Positions 26,873 to 36,859 of a stretch of DNA of 64,000 nucleotides are shown one piece after another. Each line of letters begins with the position of its first letter. Positions within the stretch are counted from its first letter, which is position 1. The translations under genes were made by a program, and so were the position numbers. Origin of the DNA: Pseudomonas bohemica (lineage in GTDB: Bacteria; Pseudomonadota; Gammaproteobacteria; Pseudomonadales; Pseudomonadaceae); NCBI RefSeq assembly GCF_002934685.1, contig NZ_NKHL01000104.1:51627-115626 (forward strand). Reading direction: 5' to 3'. The notes under the pieces were generated by a model, which was given only the letters and a program-made list of their open reading frames with translations, searched no databases and was not told the DNA's origin.

Positions 26873-27358
26873 ATGCCCTCGTTCGACGTAGTGTCCGAAC
26901 TGGATAAACACGAAGTCACGAATGCCGTCGACAACGCGATCAAGGAGCTGGACCGTCGCTACGACCTCAAAGGCAAAGGCAGCTTCGAGTTCAAGGAAAA
27001 GGACCTCACCGTCAACCTGACCGCCGAGGCCGACTTTCAGCTTGAAGCGATGGTCGAAATCCTCAAGCTGGCCCTGGTCAAGCGCAAGATCGACGTGCAA
27101 TGCCTGGAAGTGAAGGACGCCTATGCTTCCGGCAAGTTGATGAAACAGGAAGCCGTGCTCAAGGAAGGCATCGACAAGGAGTTGGCGAAGAAGATCGTCG
27201 CTCACATCAAAGACGCCAAGCTCAAGGTTCAGGCTTCCATTCAGGGCGAGCAGGTGCGCGTGACCGGCAAGAAACGTGACGATCTGCAGGAAGCCATCGC
27301 GGCCCTGCGCGGTCACGAATTCGGCATGCCGCTGCAGTTCAACAACTTCCGCGATTGA
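26873..27358 (+). CDS. yajQ: YajQ-family nucleotide-binding protein
   Basis: A 161-residue cytoplasmic protein of the YajQ family. Members have two ferredoxin-like folds and in Xanthomonas bind cyclic di-GMP and act with a transcription factor. The sequence has the typical start [22 protein letters not shown] and the [14 protein letters not shown] segment near the end. The ATG at 26873 follows TTGGAGAAT. Divergent from panE, with a 172-base shared upstream region. Confidence 0.95.
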   Translation: MPSFDVVSELDKHEVTNAVDNAIKELDRRYDLKGKGSFEFKEKDLTVNLTAEADFQLEAMVEILKLALVKRKIDVQCLEVKDAYASGKLMKQEAVLKEGIDKELAKKIVAHIKDAKLKVQASIQGEQVRVTGKKRDDLQEAIAALRGHEFGMPLQFNNFRD

Positions 27359-27518
27359 TCACCCCGGCGACTTGCCTCTGCTTTTTGCGGATGGATTTGG
27401 CCGCTGCACCGGAACCTGAACGGTTTGTGCGCGTCCGAGTGCAAGTCCCTTTGAATCGATGGCGCCCTGGGGGTGTCATCGTTTCTGTCTTTCGTTTCGC
27501 GACCACAAGGAGCACTCA

Positions 27519-28379
27519 ATGGATCTGGATTTGAACGGCCAGATGGATCATCTGGTCAAGGCTTCCCAAGCCTGGCTTCCCATGGTCATGCAGTACGGTA
27601 GCCGCGTGCTGCTGGCCGTTATCGTATTGCTGGTGGGTTGGTGGCTGATCAATAAGCTGACTTCCAAGGTCGGCGCGTTGTTGGCACTGCGTCACGTGGA
27701 TCTGGCACTGCAAGGCTTCATCAGCAGTCTGGCCAACATCATTCTGAAGATTCTGCTGATCGTCAGCGTCGCCTCGATGATCGGTGTCGAAACCACTTCA
27801 TTCGTTGCCGCGATCGGTGCGGCCGGCCTGGCCATCGGTCTGGCGTTGCAAGGCAGCCTTGCCAACTTCGCCGGCGGGGTGCTGATTCTGCTATTCCGTC
27901 CGTTCCGCATTGGCGACTGGATCGAAGCGCAAGGCGTGGCAGGTACTGTTGACAACATTCAGATCTTCCACACGATCATCCGCACTGGCGACAACAAGAC
28001 CGTGATCTTGCCCAACGGCAACTTGTCGAACGGCATCATCACCAACACTAACCGTCAGCCAACCCGCAAGATCACCTTCGACGTGGGCATCGACTACGAC
28101 GCAGACCTCAAGCAGGCGCTTGGCGTGTTGACGGAAATGGCTGACGATCCGCGCGTGCTGCAAGATCCGGCACCGCAAGCGGTGGTAGCGGCATTGGGCG
28201 ACAGCTCGATCACCGTATCGCTGCGCGTCTGGACCAAGACTGGCGACTTCGGTGATGTATCCAACCGCTTCAACGCCGAGATCCGCGATCGTCTGCGCGC
28301 CGCCAACATCGACATCCCGTTCCCGCAGCGGGTAGTTCGTGTGGTGCAGGAACAGCAGGAAGCAGTGCCTCAGCGTTGA
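27519..28379 (+). CDS. mscS: Small-conductance mechanosensitive channel MscS
   Basis: A 286-residue inner-membrane channel, the same length class as E. coli MscS. Three membrane helices lie within residues ~20-125; the third is the glycine/alanine-rich pore helix (AAIGAAGLAIGLALQGSLANFAGG). The cytoplasmic cage domain follows, with LFRPFRIGDWIE. The start at 27519 has an AAGGAG site. It opens under hypo-osmotic membrane tension. A terminator follows 20 bases after the stop. Confidence 0.96.
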   Translation: MDLDLNGQMDHLVKASQAWLPMVMQYGSRVLLAVIVLLVGWWLINKLTSKVGALLALRHVDLALQGFISSLANIILKILLIVSVASMIGVETTSFVAAIGAAGLAIGLALQGSLANFAGGVLILLFRPFRIGDWIEAQGVAGTVDNIQIFHTIIRTGDNKTVILPNGNLSNGIITNTNRQPTRKITFDVGIDYDADLKQALGVLTEMADDPRVLQDPAPQAVVAALGDSSITVSLRVWTKTGDFGDVSNRFNAEIRDRLRAANIDIPFPQRVVRVVQEQQEAVPQR

Positions 28380-28398
28380 TCCTGCGCGTTGAAACGAC

Positions 28399-28433
28399 AA
28401 AAGCCCCGACTCGTGAGAGATCGGGGCTTTTTG
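28399..28433 (+). terminator. Rho-independent terminator after mscS
   Basis: An 11-bp stem AAAAGCCCCGA / TCGGGGCTTTT with a 13-base loop and a T run. The stem also has A residues on the left, so it could work in both directions. Confidence 0.88.
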
Positions 28434-28462
28434 TTGGAGCCAGCCGTGCATTTCTGTTTCTG

Positions 28463-28536
28463 CCCGGAGGGCGTAGGCGTCCGGCTTGCCGATGACCTGG
28501 CGCAAAGCGGCAAGCCAGACGCCTACGGCCTCCGGC
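28463..28536. repeat. Long imperfect palindrome between mscS and ampG
   Basis: Two 29-base arms (28463-28491 and 28508-28536) pair with three mismatches around a 16-base loop. The core is GGCGTAGGCGTCCGGCTTGC. The sequence family differs from the GTAGGAGCG and GTGGGAGCG palindromes elsewhere in the window. It lies between the ends of two converging genes. Confidence 0.85.
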
Positions 28537-28563
28537 CAAAATCAAAAGCACATCGGCGCGAAA

Positions 28564-30123
28564 TCATGGCCTTTCGGTAACCGGTGCGTCGGCAGGCTTT
28601 TCTTCCTCATCCCGCGTTTCCTTGCGCAGTTCCTGCGCCCAATGCAGGGCAATCATGAACAGGGTCGGTACACCCATCAACGCTGTTGCCAGGAAGAAGT
28701 TGTGATAGCCCAGCTTCTCCACCATCACACCTGAATATCCCCCGATCAGACGCGGCAACAGCAGCATGATCGAGCTGAGCAGCGCGTATTGGGTGGCGGA
28801 AAACTTGAGGTTGGTCAGGCTCGACAGATACGCCACGAACGCCGAGGTCGCCAGACCCGAGCTGAAGTTATCCAGGGAGATCGTGACGATCAGCATCTTC
28901 AGGTTCGGGCCCATGTCGGCCAGCATCAGGAATAGCAGGTTGGTCGCCGCCGAGGTGGCGCCGCCAATGAACAGGATCGGCAAGATGCCGAAGCGCACGA
29001 TCGCCAGACCGCCGAAGGCTGCGCCAAGCAGCGTCATCACCAGGCCGAAGATCTTGCTGACGCTGGCGATCTGGTCCTTGGTGAAACCCTGATCGATATA
29101 GAACACGTTGGCCATCACGCCCATGACTGTGTCGGACATGCGATAGGTGGCGATCAGGCCGAGCAACAGGAACGCCTGCCAGCGATAACGCAGGATGAAA
29201 TCGTTGATCGGGGTCAGCACCGGCGCCAAGCCGCGTCGGCCCATGGACGACAGGCAGGCGGCCGTCAGCACGGTGTAGAGAATGGCGCGCAGGAAGGCGC
29301 GGTCTTCCATCAAAAGGCTTTTCCAGGTGGTGCCCTGGAACAGCACGCTGGCGAAATCAGTGTTGTACAGCTGGGTGAACATCGCCGGAACGGACACCAG
29401 CAGGATGATCAGCACGAACACCGACGCCAGCTGATGCGCGAAGCCGTAGCGCGCCGCCGACAGCTGGGTGCGCAGCGGCACGGCGGGTTCGCGCATGACC
29501 AGCGTGGTTACCAGCGCAGGCAGCATGAGCAGGCCGAACAGCACATAGGTGCCGGTCCACGCGGAGTGTTTGTAGGCAAAGCCGGTGGACCCGAAGCCTT
29601 CAGCGAAATACAGGGCGCCTGCCGTGGCCAGCAGGGCGGCGACGCGATAGCCCGCCATGTAGCTCGCCGCCAGAGTGGCTTGCTGGCTTTCGGAGGCAAT
29701 CTCCAGACGGTAGGCGTCGATGGCGATGTCCTGGGTCGCCGAAGAGAAGGCCACCAGCACGGCGATTGCGATCAGCCAGGATAGATGTTGTTGCGGGTCG
29801 CAAAAACCCATGCCGATCAAGCCCAGCGTCACCAGCGATTGCGAAAGCACCAGCCATGAACGACGACGCCCCAATTTGCCAAGCAGTGGCAGGCGCCATT
29901 GATCCAGCAGAGGCGACCAGACCCATTTGAAGGCATAGGCCAGGCCGATCAGGCTGGCGTAGCCGATGGTTTCACGAGCGACACCGGCCTCACGCAGCCA
30001 GACCGAGAGGGTGGAGAACACCAGCATATAGGGCATGCCCGCAGCGAAGCCGAGCAACAACAGCACGAACGTAGAGGGGCTGGCATATGCGGCGAGCGCG
30101 GCGCGCCAGGTTTTGCGGGGCAT
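28564..30123 (-). CDS. ampG: AmpG-family muropeptide permease
   Basis: A 519-residue major-facilitator transporter with 12 or more hydrophobic segments, matching AmpG. AmpG imports GlcNAc-anhydroMurNAc peptides from the periplasm for wall recycling, and feeds the AmpR-controlled induction of AmpC beta-lactamase. Family segments include FAAGMPYMLVFSTLSVWLREAGV at the N-terminus and the TQDIAIDAYRLE motif. Synteny with mscS and yajQ supports the AmpG paralogue. The C-terminal cytoplasmic tail is short and charged. Confidence 0.93.
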   Translation of the reverse strand: MPRKTWRAALAAYASPSTFVLLLLGFAAGMPYMLVFSTLSVWLREAGVARETIGYASLIGLAYAFKWVWSPLLDQWRLPLLGKLGRRRSWLVLSQSLVTLGLIGMGFCDPQQHLSWLIAIAVLVAFSSATQDIAIDAYRLEIASESQQATLAASYMAGYRVAALLATAGALYFAEGFGSTGFAYKHSAWTGTYVLFGLLMLPALVTTLVMREPAVPLRTQLSAARYGFAHQLASVFVLIILLVSVPAMFTQLYNTDFASVLFQGTTWKSLLMEDRAFLRAILYTVLTAACLSSMGRRGLAPVLTPINDFILRYRWQAFLLLGLIATYRMSDTVMGVMANVFYIDQGFTKDQIASVSKIFGLVMTLLGAAFGGLAIVRFGILPILFIGGATSAATNLLFLMLADMGPNLKMLIVTISLDNFSSGLATSAFVAYLSSLTNLKFSATQYALLSSIMLLLPRLIGGYSGVMVEKLGYHNFFLATALMGVPTLFMIALHWAQELRKETRDEEEKPADAPVTERP

Positions 30124-30165
30124 GGGCTGGAATCTGCCTCAGTTTGCGTGAACAAAGCGCGCACT

Positions 30166-30534
30166 CTAACCGTTGTGCTCTGTCGGACGCCAGCCATGCC
30201 GTTGCATATCCACACGATTGTTACGGATGGTCACGCCTTCGGCTCGCAAACGCACGCGCTGTTCCTCGCCGGAAACGGTTCCGGCGGCCAGGCTGAGCTT
30301 TCCGCCAGCACCCAGAACGCGATGCCAGGGCAGGGTGCTGCCATCTGGCAACTGGCTCAGGGTGCGGCCGACGAAACGTGCCGCTCGTCCTAAACCGGCC
30401 AGTTCGGCCAATTGGCCGTAACTGACCACCTTGCCCTCCGGCACCTGGTGCAATGTCAGGTAAAGCGCCGTGCGCCGGGCCTCTGCGGGAGATAACCCGG
30501 TCAGGTCGTCGAGGAGGGGAGAGTGTTCGGTCAC
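30166..30534 (-). CDS. Alkyltransferase-like DNA-binding protein (ATL)
   Basis: A 122-residue protein of the O6-alkylguanine-DNA alkyltransferase C-terminal family. The active-site motif PCHR is replaced by PWHR (residues 69-72, Trp70), which makes it an ATL: these bind and flip O6-alkylguanine without repairing it, flagging it for nucleotide-excision repair. The helix-turn-helix and arginine finger (GKVVSYGQLAELAGLGRAARFVGRTL) are intact. The start is GTG at 30534 behind CAGGAA; an ATG four bases upstream is out of frame. Confidence 0.9.
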   Translation of the reverse strand: MTEHSPLLDDLTGLSPAEARRTALYLTLHQVPEGKVVSYGQLAELAGLGRAARFVGRTLSQLPDGSTLPWHRVLGAGGKLSLAAGTVSGEEQRVRLRAEGVTIRNNRVDMQRHGWRPTEHNG

Positions 30535-30694
30535 GCATTCGTTCCTGTTTAAAGGGCCAGCGGGAATTTTCGATAAGGAACTAGGGAAATTTCCTACGGT
30601 CAGTGATACCTGTGCCAGCTTTCCTTGGATTACCTTGATGTTGTCCTGCGGGATAATGCCCGATTTACCGCCAGCCAGAGCCTTGTCGTCGCTT

Positions 30695-31702
30695 ATGTTG
30701 TCTAGAACCCTGTTGTGCCTCGCCATTTCCAGCGCTTCAACTCCTTTGTTCGCCGATACCGTCTGGTTGAAGAACGGTGACAAGCTGACCGGGACCATCA
30801 AGGTCTTCGATGGCGGCAAGCTGCTGCTCAATACCCAGTATGCAGGCGATATTCCGCTGGACTGGAAAGAAATCAAGACGCTGGAAAGCGACCAACACCT
30901 GTTGGTCAAGCAGGACGCTTACAGCGGCGAAATTTCCAAGTCGCTGCACGCAGCCGACGACGGTAAGGTCACCTTGACCAACGGCGATGCGCCGAAGACT
31001 GTCGAACTGGCCAGCATCCAGCAGATCATGAAGCCCAAGCCCGTGGTGACCGATCTGGTCTGGAAGGGCAATATCGACGCGGCCCTGGACTTCCAGCGTG
31101 CCGAAAACGATACCGACGATTACAACATTGCTTTCAAGACCTCGGCCACCCATGGCAGATGGCGGCATAACGCCAAGGGCGAGTACAACCGCGAATCGCA
31201 GGACGATCTGACCACCACCAATAACTGGAGCATGGAGTACTCGGTCGACCGTTTCATCACGGACAAGTGGTTCTGGGACGGCCGTCTGACCTACAAACGT
31301 GACACCATCGAAGACCTGGACCGCCAGCGCACGGTGGGTACTGGTCCGGGTTATCAGTTCTGGGATGACGAGCTCGGAGCCTTCAAGGTCGGGGCGCTGC
31401 TCAACCGCACTGACTTTGAATACTCGAACAACGAGAAAGATCACTTCTATTCTGTCTCCGGCACCTGGGACTACAACCGTTTCCTGATTGGCAAGAAGGT
31501 CGAGTTCTTCACTAACGGTGAAGTGGGTAAACCTATCGGCGGCGTTGCCGATTACAGCCTCGACGCTGAAGTCGGTCTGCGTTACAAGGTCACCGAATGG
31601 GCCTCCCTCAACGTCAAGGCCGAAAAAGACAACATCAGTGGTTCCGACAACGGCGATCTGGACAAGACCCGCTATACCGCCGGTTTCGGCGTGGCCTGGT
31701 AA
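30695..31702 (+). CDS. DUF481 outer-membrane beta-barrel protein
   Basis: A 335-residue exported protein: signal peptide MLSRTLLCLAISSASTPLFA, then a domain with DTVWLKNGDKLTGTI, and a DUF481 region of alternating amphipathic strands ending in aromatic FGVAW, the usual C-terminal outer-membrane sorting signal. Its function is not established. Earlier in-frame ATGs at 30647 and 30659 would place residues in front of the signal peptide; the start used gives a clean signal. No strong ribosome site precedes any of them. Transcribed divergently from the ATL gene with only 160 bases between starts. Confidence 0.85.
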   Translation: MLSRTLLCLAISSASTPLFADTVWLKNGDKLTGTIKVFDGGKLLLNTQYAGDIPLDWKEIKTLESDQHLLVKQDAYSGEISKSLHAADDGKVTLTNGDAPKTVELASIQQIMKPKPVVTDLVWKGNIDAALDFQRAENDTDDYNIAFKTSATHGRWRHNAKGEYNRESQDDLTTTNNWSMEYSVDRFITDKWFWDGRLTYKRDTIEDLDRQRTVGTGPGYQFWDDELGAFKVGALLNRTDFEYSNNEKDHFYSVSGTWDYNRFLIGKKVEFFTNGEVGKPIGGVADYSLDAEVGLRYKVTEWASLNVKAEKDNISGSDNGDLDKTRYTAGFGVAW

Positions 31703-31920
31703 GTTCTTCTTTATATAGGCAGGCGAGGCTCCACGGGACATAGCTTCTCTGTGGCAGCACGTCTTGCCAGCGATGGCGGACGGACGCTGTGGCCGACAAG
31801 CCGGGCTGCTACACCCAGTTCATAGCGCGGGCCTGATTCACGCAAGCGAGAGTGAGGCCTGGCCTGATTTTTTTACGCTGATCCCCCGCAAAATCGTCAC
31901 GCCTCCTCAATCTGGCACCC
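31703..31920. other. Intergenic region after the DUF481 gene
   Basis: No gene is supported. The segment holds degenerate palindrome-like sequence (CTTGCCAGCGATGGCGG near 31764) and no clear terminator. It leads into the Fur-like box and the heme-utilisation gene. Confidence 0.4.
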
Positions 31921-31924
31921 TTGC

Positions 31925-31943
31925 GCGATAACGATTATCGTGT
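31925..31943. promoter_or_regulatory. Fur-like box upstream of hugZ
   Basis: The 15-base core CGATAACGATTATCG at 31926-31940 resembles the ferric-uptake-regulator consensus GATAATGATAATCATTATC in its central part. It sits about 75 bases before the heme-utilisation gene. Iron-dependent repression is the expected consequence. Confidence 0.6.
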
Positions 31944-32013
31944 GCCCTCACATGCCGCACGCTGCTGCGCGTCTCTCGTATTCGTCGATTTCACCTGTTC
32001 AGGAGCCCCCATC

Positions 32014-32745
32014 ATGAGCGCCAAAGCCAACCGGCAAGCCCGAGCACTGTTGCTCAAGGAGTACCGCGGCGTGCTGTCGACTCACTCCAGGTCGATGCCC
32101 GGTTATCCGTTTGGCTCCGTGGTGCCATATTGCCTGGACGACCAGGGCCGCCCGCTGATCCTGATCAGCCGGATCGCTCAGCACACCCACAACCTGCAAC
32201 TCGACCCCAAGTGCTCGATGATCGTCGGCGAGCGCGAAGCCGAGGACGTGCAGTCGGTCGGCCGTGTCACGGTGATGGCCGACGCACAGAAAATCACCGA
32301 CGAAGCTGCGATCGATGCCGCCGCGCAACGTTATTACCGCTACTTTCCGGAATCGGCGAGCTATCACAGCGCTCACGATTTCGACTTCTGGGTATTGGTG
32401 CCCGTGCGTTATCGCTATATCGGCGGCTTTGGTGCGATTCACTGGCTCGACGACGTGGCGCTGACCAACCCGTTCGCCGGTGCTGCCGAGACCAGCATGG
32501 TCGAGCACATGAACCAGGATCACACCAAGGCCATCGCTCACTATGTCGAACTCGCCGGGCTGCCACGGACCGAGCCTGCGGTTCTGGTCGGCATCGACAG
32601 CGAAGGCATGCACCTGCGCATCGGCCAAAGCCTGCACTGGCTGGCCTTCGCCGAGCCTTGTAATACGCCGACACAAGTCCGCCAGGCCCTGGTTCAGCTG
32701 GCTCACGCAGAAAAATGGCCGACCACTGAAGCGATAGAAGCTTGA
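32014..32745 (+). CDS. hugZ: HugZ-family heme utilisation protein
   Basis: A 243-residue protein with an N-terminal split-barrel flavin/PNPOx-like domain (residues ~10-150) and a C-terminal DUF2470 domain (~165-240, MVEHMNQDHTKAIAHYVELAG). This architecture is that of HugZ/HutZ heme oxygenases, which degrade haem to release iron, though many relatives are uncharacterised. The ATG at 32014 follows a CAGGAG site. The Fur-like box upstream agrees with an iron role. It could instead be a general pyridoxamine-phosphate-oxidase-like protein. Confidence 0.82.
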   Translation: MSAKANRQARALLLKEYRGVLSTHSRSMPGYPFGSVVPYCLDDQGRPLILISRIAQHTHNLQLDPKCSMIVGEREAEDVQSVGRVTVMADAQKITDEAAIDAAAQRYYRYFPESASYHSAHDFDFWVLVPVRYRYIGGFGAIHWLDDVALTNPFAGAAETSMVEHMNQDHTKAIAHYVELAGLPRTEPAVLVGIDSEGMHLRIGQSLHWLAFAEPCNTPTQVRQALVQLAHAEKWPTTEAIEA

Positions 32746-32810
32746 ATTAACGACTTTGCGACTTCACCTAGTGTCTACTGGAAGCCTTCTTCCGTTGAGG
32801 AAACTAATTG

Positions 32811-33299
32811 ATGCGCGCTTTTCTACTGCTTTTATTGCTTTTTCCGGTGCTCGAGTTGTTCGTGCTGGTGAAAGTCGGGATGTCGATCGGCTTTCTGCCG
32901 ACCTTCCTGTTGGTTGTCGCCGGTTCCATGCTCGGGATTTTCGTGGTGCGGGTGGCGGGGCTTGCGACCGCTATCAGTGCTCGTGCCAGTCTGGCGCGGG
33001 GCGAATTGCCTGCCCAGCAGATGATGGATGGCCTGATGATGACGGTCGGCGGCGGTCTGCTGGTGTTGCCCGGCTTCATCAGCGATGTGCTGGGCCTGAT
33101 CTGCCTGATGCCGTTCACCCGCCGCGTGCTGGTGAGTAAAGTGCGTCAGCGCGCCGAAGCGGCAGCCAGTCGCCAGCGAGCGTTTGCTGACGATCTACGT
33201 TCGGCCAGCCCCGGCGCAGCGCGTCCGGGTGCACGTCAGCCTGAGGTGATCGAAGGTGAAGTCATCGAAGGCGAGTTCGAGCCTGTGGATAAAAAGTGA
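32811..33299 (+). CDS. fxsA: FxsA-family inner-membrane protein
   Basis: A 162-residue membrane protein with the FxsA domain: hydrophobic segments at ~3-20, 25-48 and 75-100, with the family LLLLLLFPVLELFVLVKVG start and a cytoplasmic tail rich in R, A and E. In E. coli FxsA overproduction relieves phage T7 exclusion by F; the normal role is unknown. The ATG at 32811 follows TTGAGGAAAC; an in-frame TTG directly before it is less likely. It lies upstream of groESL as in other Pseudomonas. Confidence 0.92.
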   Translation: MRAFLLLLLLFPVLELFVLVKVGMSIGFLPTFLLVVAGSMLGIFVVRVAGLATAISARASLARGELPAQQMMDGLMMTVGGGLLVLPGFISDVLGLICLMPFTRRVLVSKVRQRAEAAASRQRAFADDLRSASPGAARPGARQPEVIEGEVIEGEFEPVDKK

Positions 33300-33317
33300 T
33301 TTCGGCTTCACGTTCAG

Positions 33318-33348
33318 CACGGCACCTTAGGGTGCCGTGTGCGTTTTT
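33318..33348 (+). terminator. Rho-independent terminator after fxsA
   Basis: A perfect 9-bp stem CACGGCACC / GGTGCCGTG with TTAG loop and a T5 tail after TGCG. It insulates groESL from fxsA. Confidence 0.87.
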
Positions 33349-33385
33349 GCGACCCCGTTCGCGCGTAAAAAAATTCTTCGTCGAG

Positions 33386-33415
33386 CCTTGTAATCAGCTT
33401 GCCCGCCCTTATGTA
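33386..33415 (+). promoter_or_regulatory. Possible heat-shock (sigma-32) promoter for groESL
   Basis: CCTTGTAA at 33386 and CCCTTATGTA at 33406 have the layout of a sigma-32 promoter (CTTGAAA, about 13 bases, CCCCATNT), with two or three mismatches. It is about 140 bases before groES. No CIRCE element is seen. Confidence 0.4.
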
Positions 33416-33555
33416 TGGGTCACCGCAAGGTTTCTGGCGCATTTCGTCAGACCGTATTCTACGGTTCGCTCGCGAATCGTAACCGGCAAGCCCGGGATGT
33501 TTAACCCGCCGGTGCCAACACCGGGCGTTCAAAAACCATAATTAGGAGATCGACA

Positions 33556-33849
33556 ATGAAGCTTCGTCCTCTGCATGACCGCGTCGTAATCCGTCGCAGC
33601 GAAGAAGAAACCAAGACTGCTGGCGGCATCGTTCTGCCAGGTTCGGCTGCCGAGAAACCAAACCGTGGCGAAATCATCGCCGTCGGTGCCGGTCGCATCC
33701 TGGACAACGGTGAGGTACGTGCGCTGGCCGTGAAAGTGGGTGACAAAGTGGTGTTCGGCCCTTACTCCGGCAGCAACACTGTGAAAGTAGACGGCGAAGA
33801 CCTGCTGGTGATGAGCGAGAACGAAATTCTCGCGGTCGTCGAAGGCTGA
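33556..33849 (+). CDS. groES: Co-chaperonin GroES
   Basis: The 97-residue lid subunit of the GroEL-GroES folding chamber. The family motif [13 protein letters not shown] and the mobile loop ([19 protein letters not shown]) are complete. The ribosome site TAGGAGAT is good. GroEL follows after 52 bases in the same operon. Confidence 0.99.
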   Translation: MKLRPLHDRVVIRRSEEETKTAGGIVLPGSAAEKPNRGEIIAVGAGRILDNGEVRALAVKVGDKVVFGPYSGSNTVKVDGEDLLVMSENEILAVVEG

Positions 33850-33889
33850 GTTGATACCCCTCATTTTCCCGTTACTACAAAGTATTTAA

Positions 33890-35548
<1,659 letters not shown>

Positions 35549-35573
35549 GCCAGCCTTGCGCTGATGCATAAAG

Positions 35574-35599
35574 AACCCCGCTTCGGCGGGGTTTTTTTA
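35574..35599 (+). terminator. Rho-independent terminator after groEL
   Basis: Stem AACCCCGC / GCGGGGTT with a stable TTCG tetraloop and a T7 tail. Confidence 0.93.
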
Positions 35600-35883
35600 T
35601 GGCTTTTTTTGGGGGGGTGGTTATTGGCGTTGGGATGGGTGTGTATATCCGTTTTCTGTGGTGACGCCGATTCAGGTTCGACCAGTCGGCCGAACTGTTT
35701 CGCCTTCGGCGAGTTACTTGGAGCAGCACACCGCTCTCTATTCCCAAGGGCAGCCAAGGGCTTTTGCTCCCGGTTTGGCCCGCCACCATCGGCCATCCAT
35801 GCCATCACGCAAAACGGATACACACGCAAAACCGACGCCGAAACCGGCGCGCTGTAAAGCGGTGCCGGAGTGCAAACACCCGC
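35600..35883. other. Gene-free stretch between groEL and PAP2 gene
   Basis: About 284 bases without a convincing gene. Short open frames here have no ribosome site and no plausible protein composition. The sequence includes a GTTTCGCCTTCGGCGAGTTAC motif of a kind common between Pseudomonas genes, and a G8 tract around 35609-35616. Confidence 0.5.
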
Positions 35884-36627
35884 CTACCCGGCAACCGGCT
35901 CCCCAACAACGACCCTGTTTTGCTTACCCACCGGCCGATACAGCACGGCGTAATAAGCGCCCAGACAAATCAGCCAGCAGAACACCGCAGTCCAGATGTT
36001 GTGCGAAAAGAAATGCGCGCCCTGCAGCATCCGCCCCACCGAAAACACCGTGCCCAACCCGAACGCGAAGATCAGCCCAGCCTTGGCAAGCCGCGGACGG
36101 CGATCACGTAAGACGAAAAACAGTGCAAACAGCGTAAAGCCCGTCGCTGCATGCCCACCTGGCCAGCAACGGCCGGGTTTATCGGTAGGAGGGCGAGGAC
36201 TGAGCAGTTCGCTGTAGGTTTCCTGGCCGCCAAACTCGGTCAGGCTCCACGGGCATTGAACCGCTGTCACCGCCTTGACCGGCGTAACAAAGCTGGTCGA
36301 CAGCGCCATCGACAGCACCAGGCACCCTAGCTCCCGCTTCCAGGGTTTGAAGCACTCGACGAAAAAAGCAGCAATGAAGCCTGCGAACGACAGCGCGCCG
36401 AGCGCAATCACCACCTGTTTGGCGCGGTCGTGCAGGATGTTTTCCAGGAAATAACTGTGCCTGCCAATGAACTGCCCGGCCGTGGGGTCGTAAGCGATCC
36501 TGGCGATGTCCATGTCCAGCGAGGTCAGCTCCAGCAGCAGCAAGATGATGGCAGTCAGCGCCGGGATGCCCAGATAAACCCACAGATTGATCGAGCGCGA
36601 GGCGGGCCGTTCAAAAACTTCAGACAT
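35884..36627 (-). CDS. PAP2-family membrane phosphatase
   Basis: A 247-residue protein with about six membrane segments and the three PAP2 phosphatase motifs: KAVTAVQCPW region (motif 1-like), PGGHAATGF (motif 2) and RMLQGAHFFSHNIWTA (motif 3 with the catalytic histidine). Members remove phosphate from lipid substrates such as undecaprenyl pyrophosphate, phosphatidylglycerophosphate or lipid A on the periplasmic face. The gene is divergent from colR and has an ACGTTTTTTTCAC site about 96-108 bases before its start. A role in ColRS-controlled envelope modification is likely but inferred. Confidence 0.9.
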   Translation of the reverse strand: MSEVFERPASRSINLWVYLGIPALTAIILLLLELTSLDMDIARIAYDPTAGQFIGRHSYFLENILHDRAKQVVIALGALSFAGFIAAFFVECFKPWKRELGCLVLSMALSTSFVTPVKAVTAVQCPWSLTEFGGQETYSELLSPRPPTDKPGRCWPGGHAATGFTLFALFFVLRDRRPRLAKAGLIFAFGLGTVFSVGRMLQGAHFFSHNIWTAVFCWLICLGAYYAVLYRPVGKQNRVVVGEPVAG

Positions 36628-36722
36628 AGTGAATCCCGTGTGATGGCAAGGAGGGCGAATAAGGACGACCGAGAGCGTTCGGCAGTCTGGCGGCCGGGCT
36701 GTCGCCGTGCCGTGAATCGGGA

Positions 36723-36735
36723 GTGAAAAAAACGT
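36723..36735 (-). promoter_or_regulatory. ColR-type binding site upstream of the PAP2 gene
   Basis: On the minus strand this reads ACGTTTTTTTCAC. It fits the published P. putida ColR consensus, whose core is A(C/G)NN(T/C)TTTTTCAC. An identical 13-mer lies at 38940-38952 before the genes on the other side of colRS. Confidence 0.7.
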
Positions 36736-36859
36736 TATGTGCCGCGGTGCTGGCCCTTGGACGCGCTTGGCCTTAAGCTGCCGCCAACTCTGACCTGCCA
36801 GCCGCGATTGCGAAGCTGTCCCGGGTCATGCCGACAACCGCATATGGAGACATGCACCC

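Noticed and set aside
32130..32663. A frame inside hugZ in another phase
   Set aside because: Arginine/proline-rich out-of-frame translation typical of high-GC shadow frames.
35658..36137. Two overlapping plus-strand frames opposite the PAP2 gene
   Set aside because: No ribosome site, proline/arginine-rich sequence, and they overlap a clear gene on the other strand.
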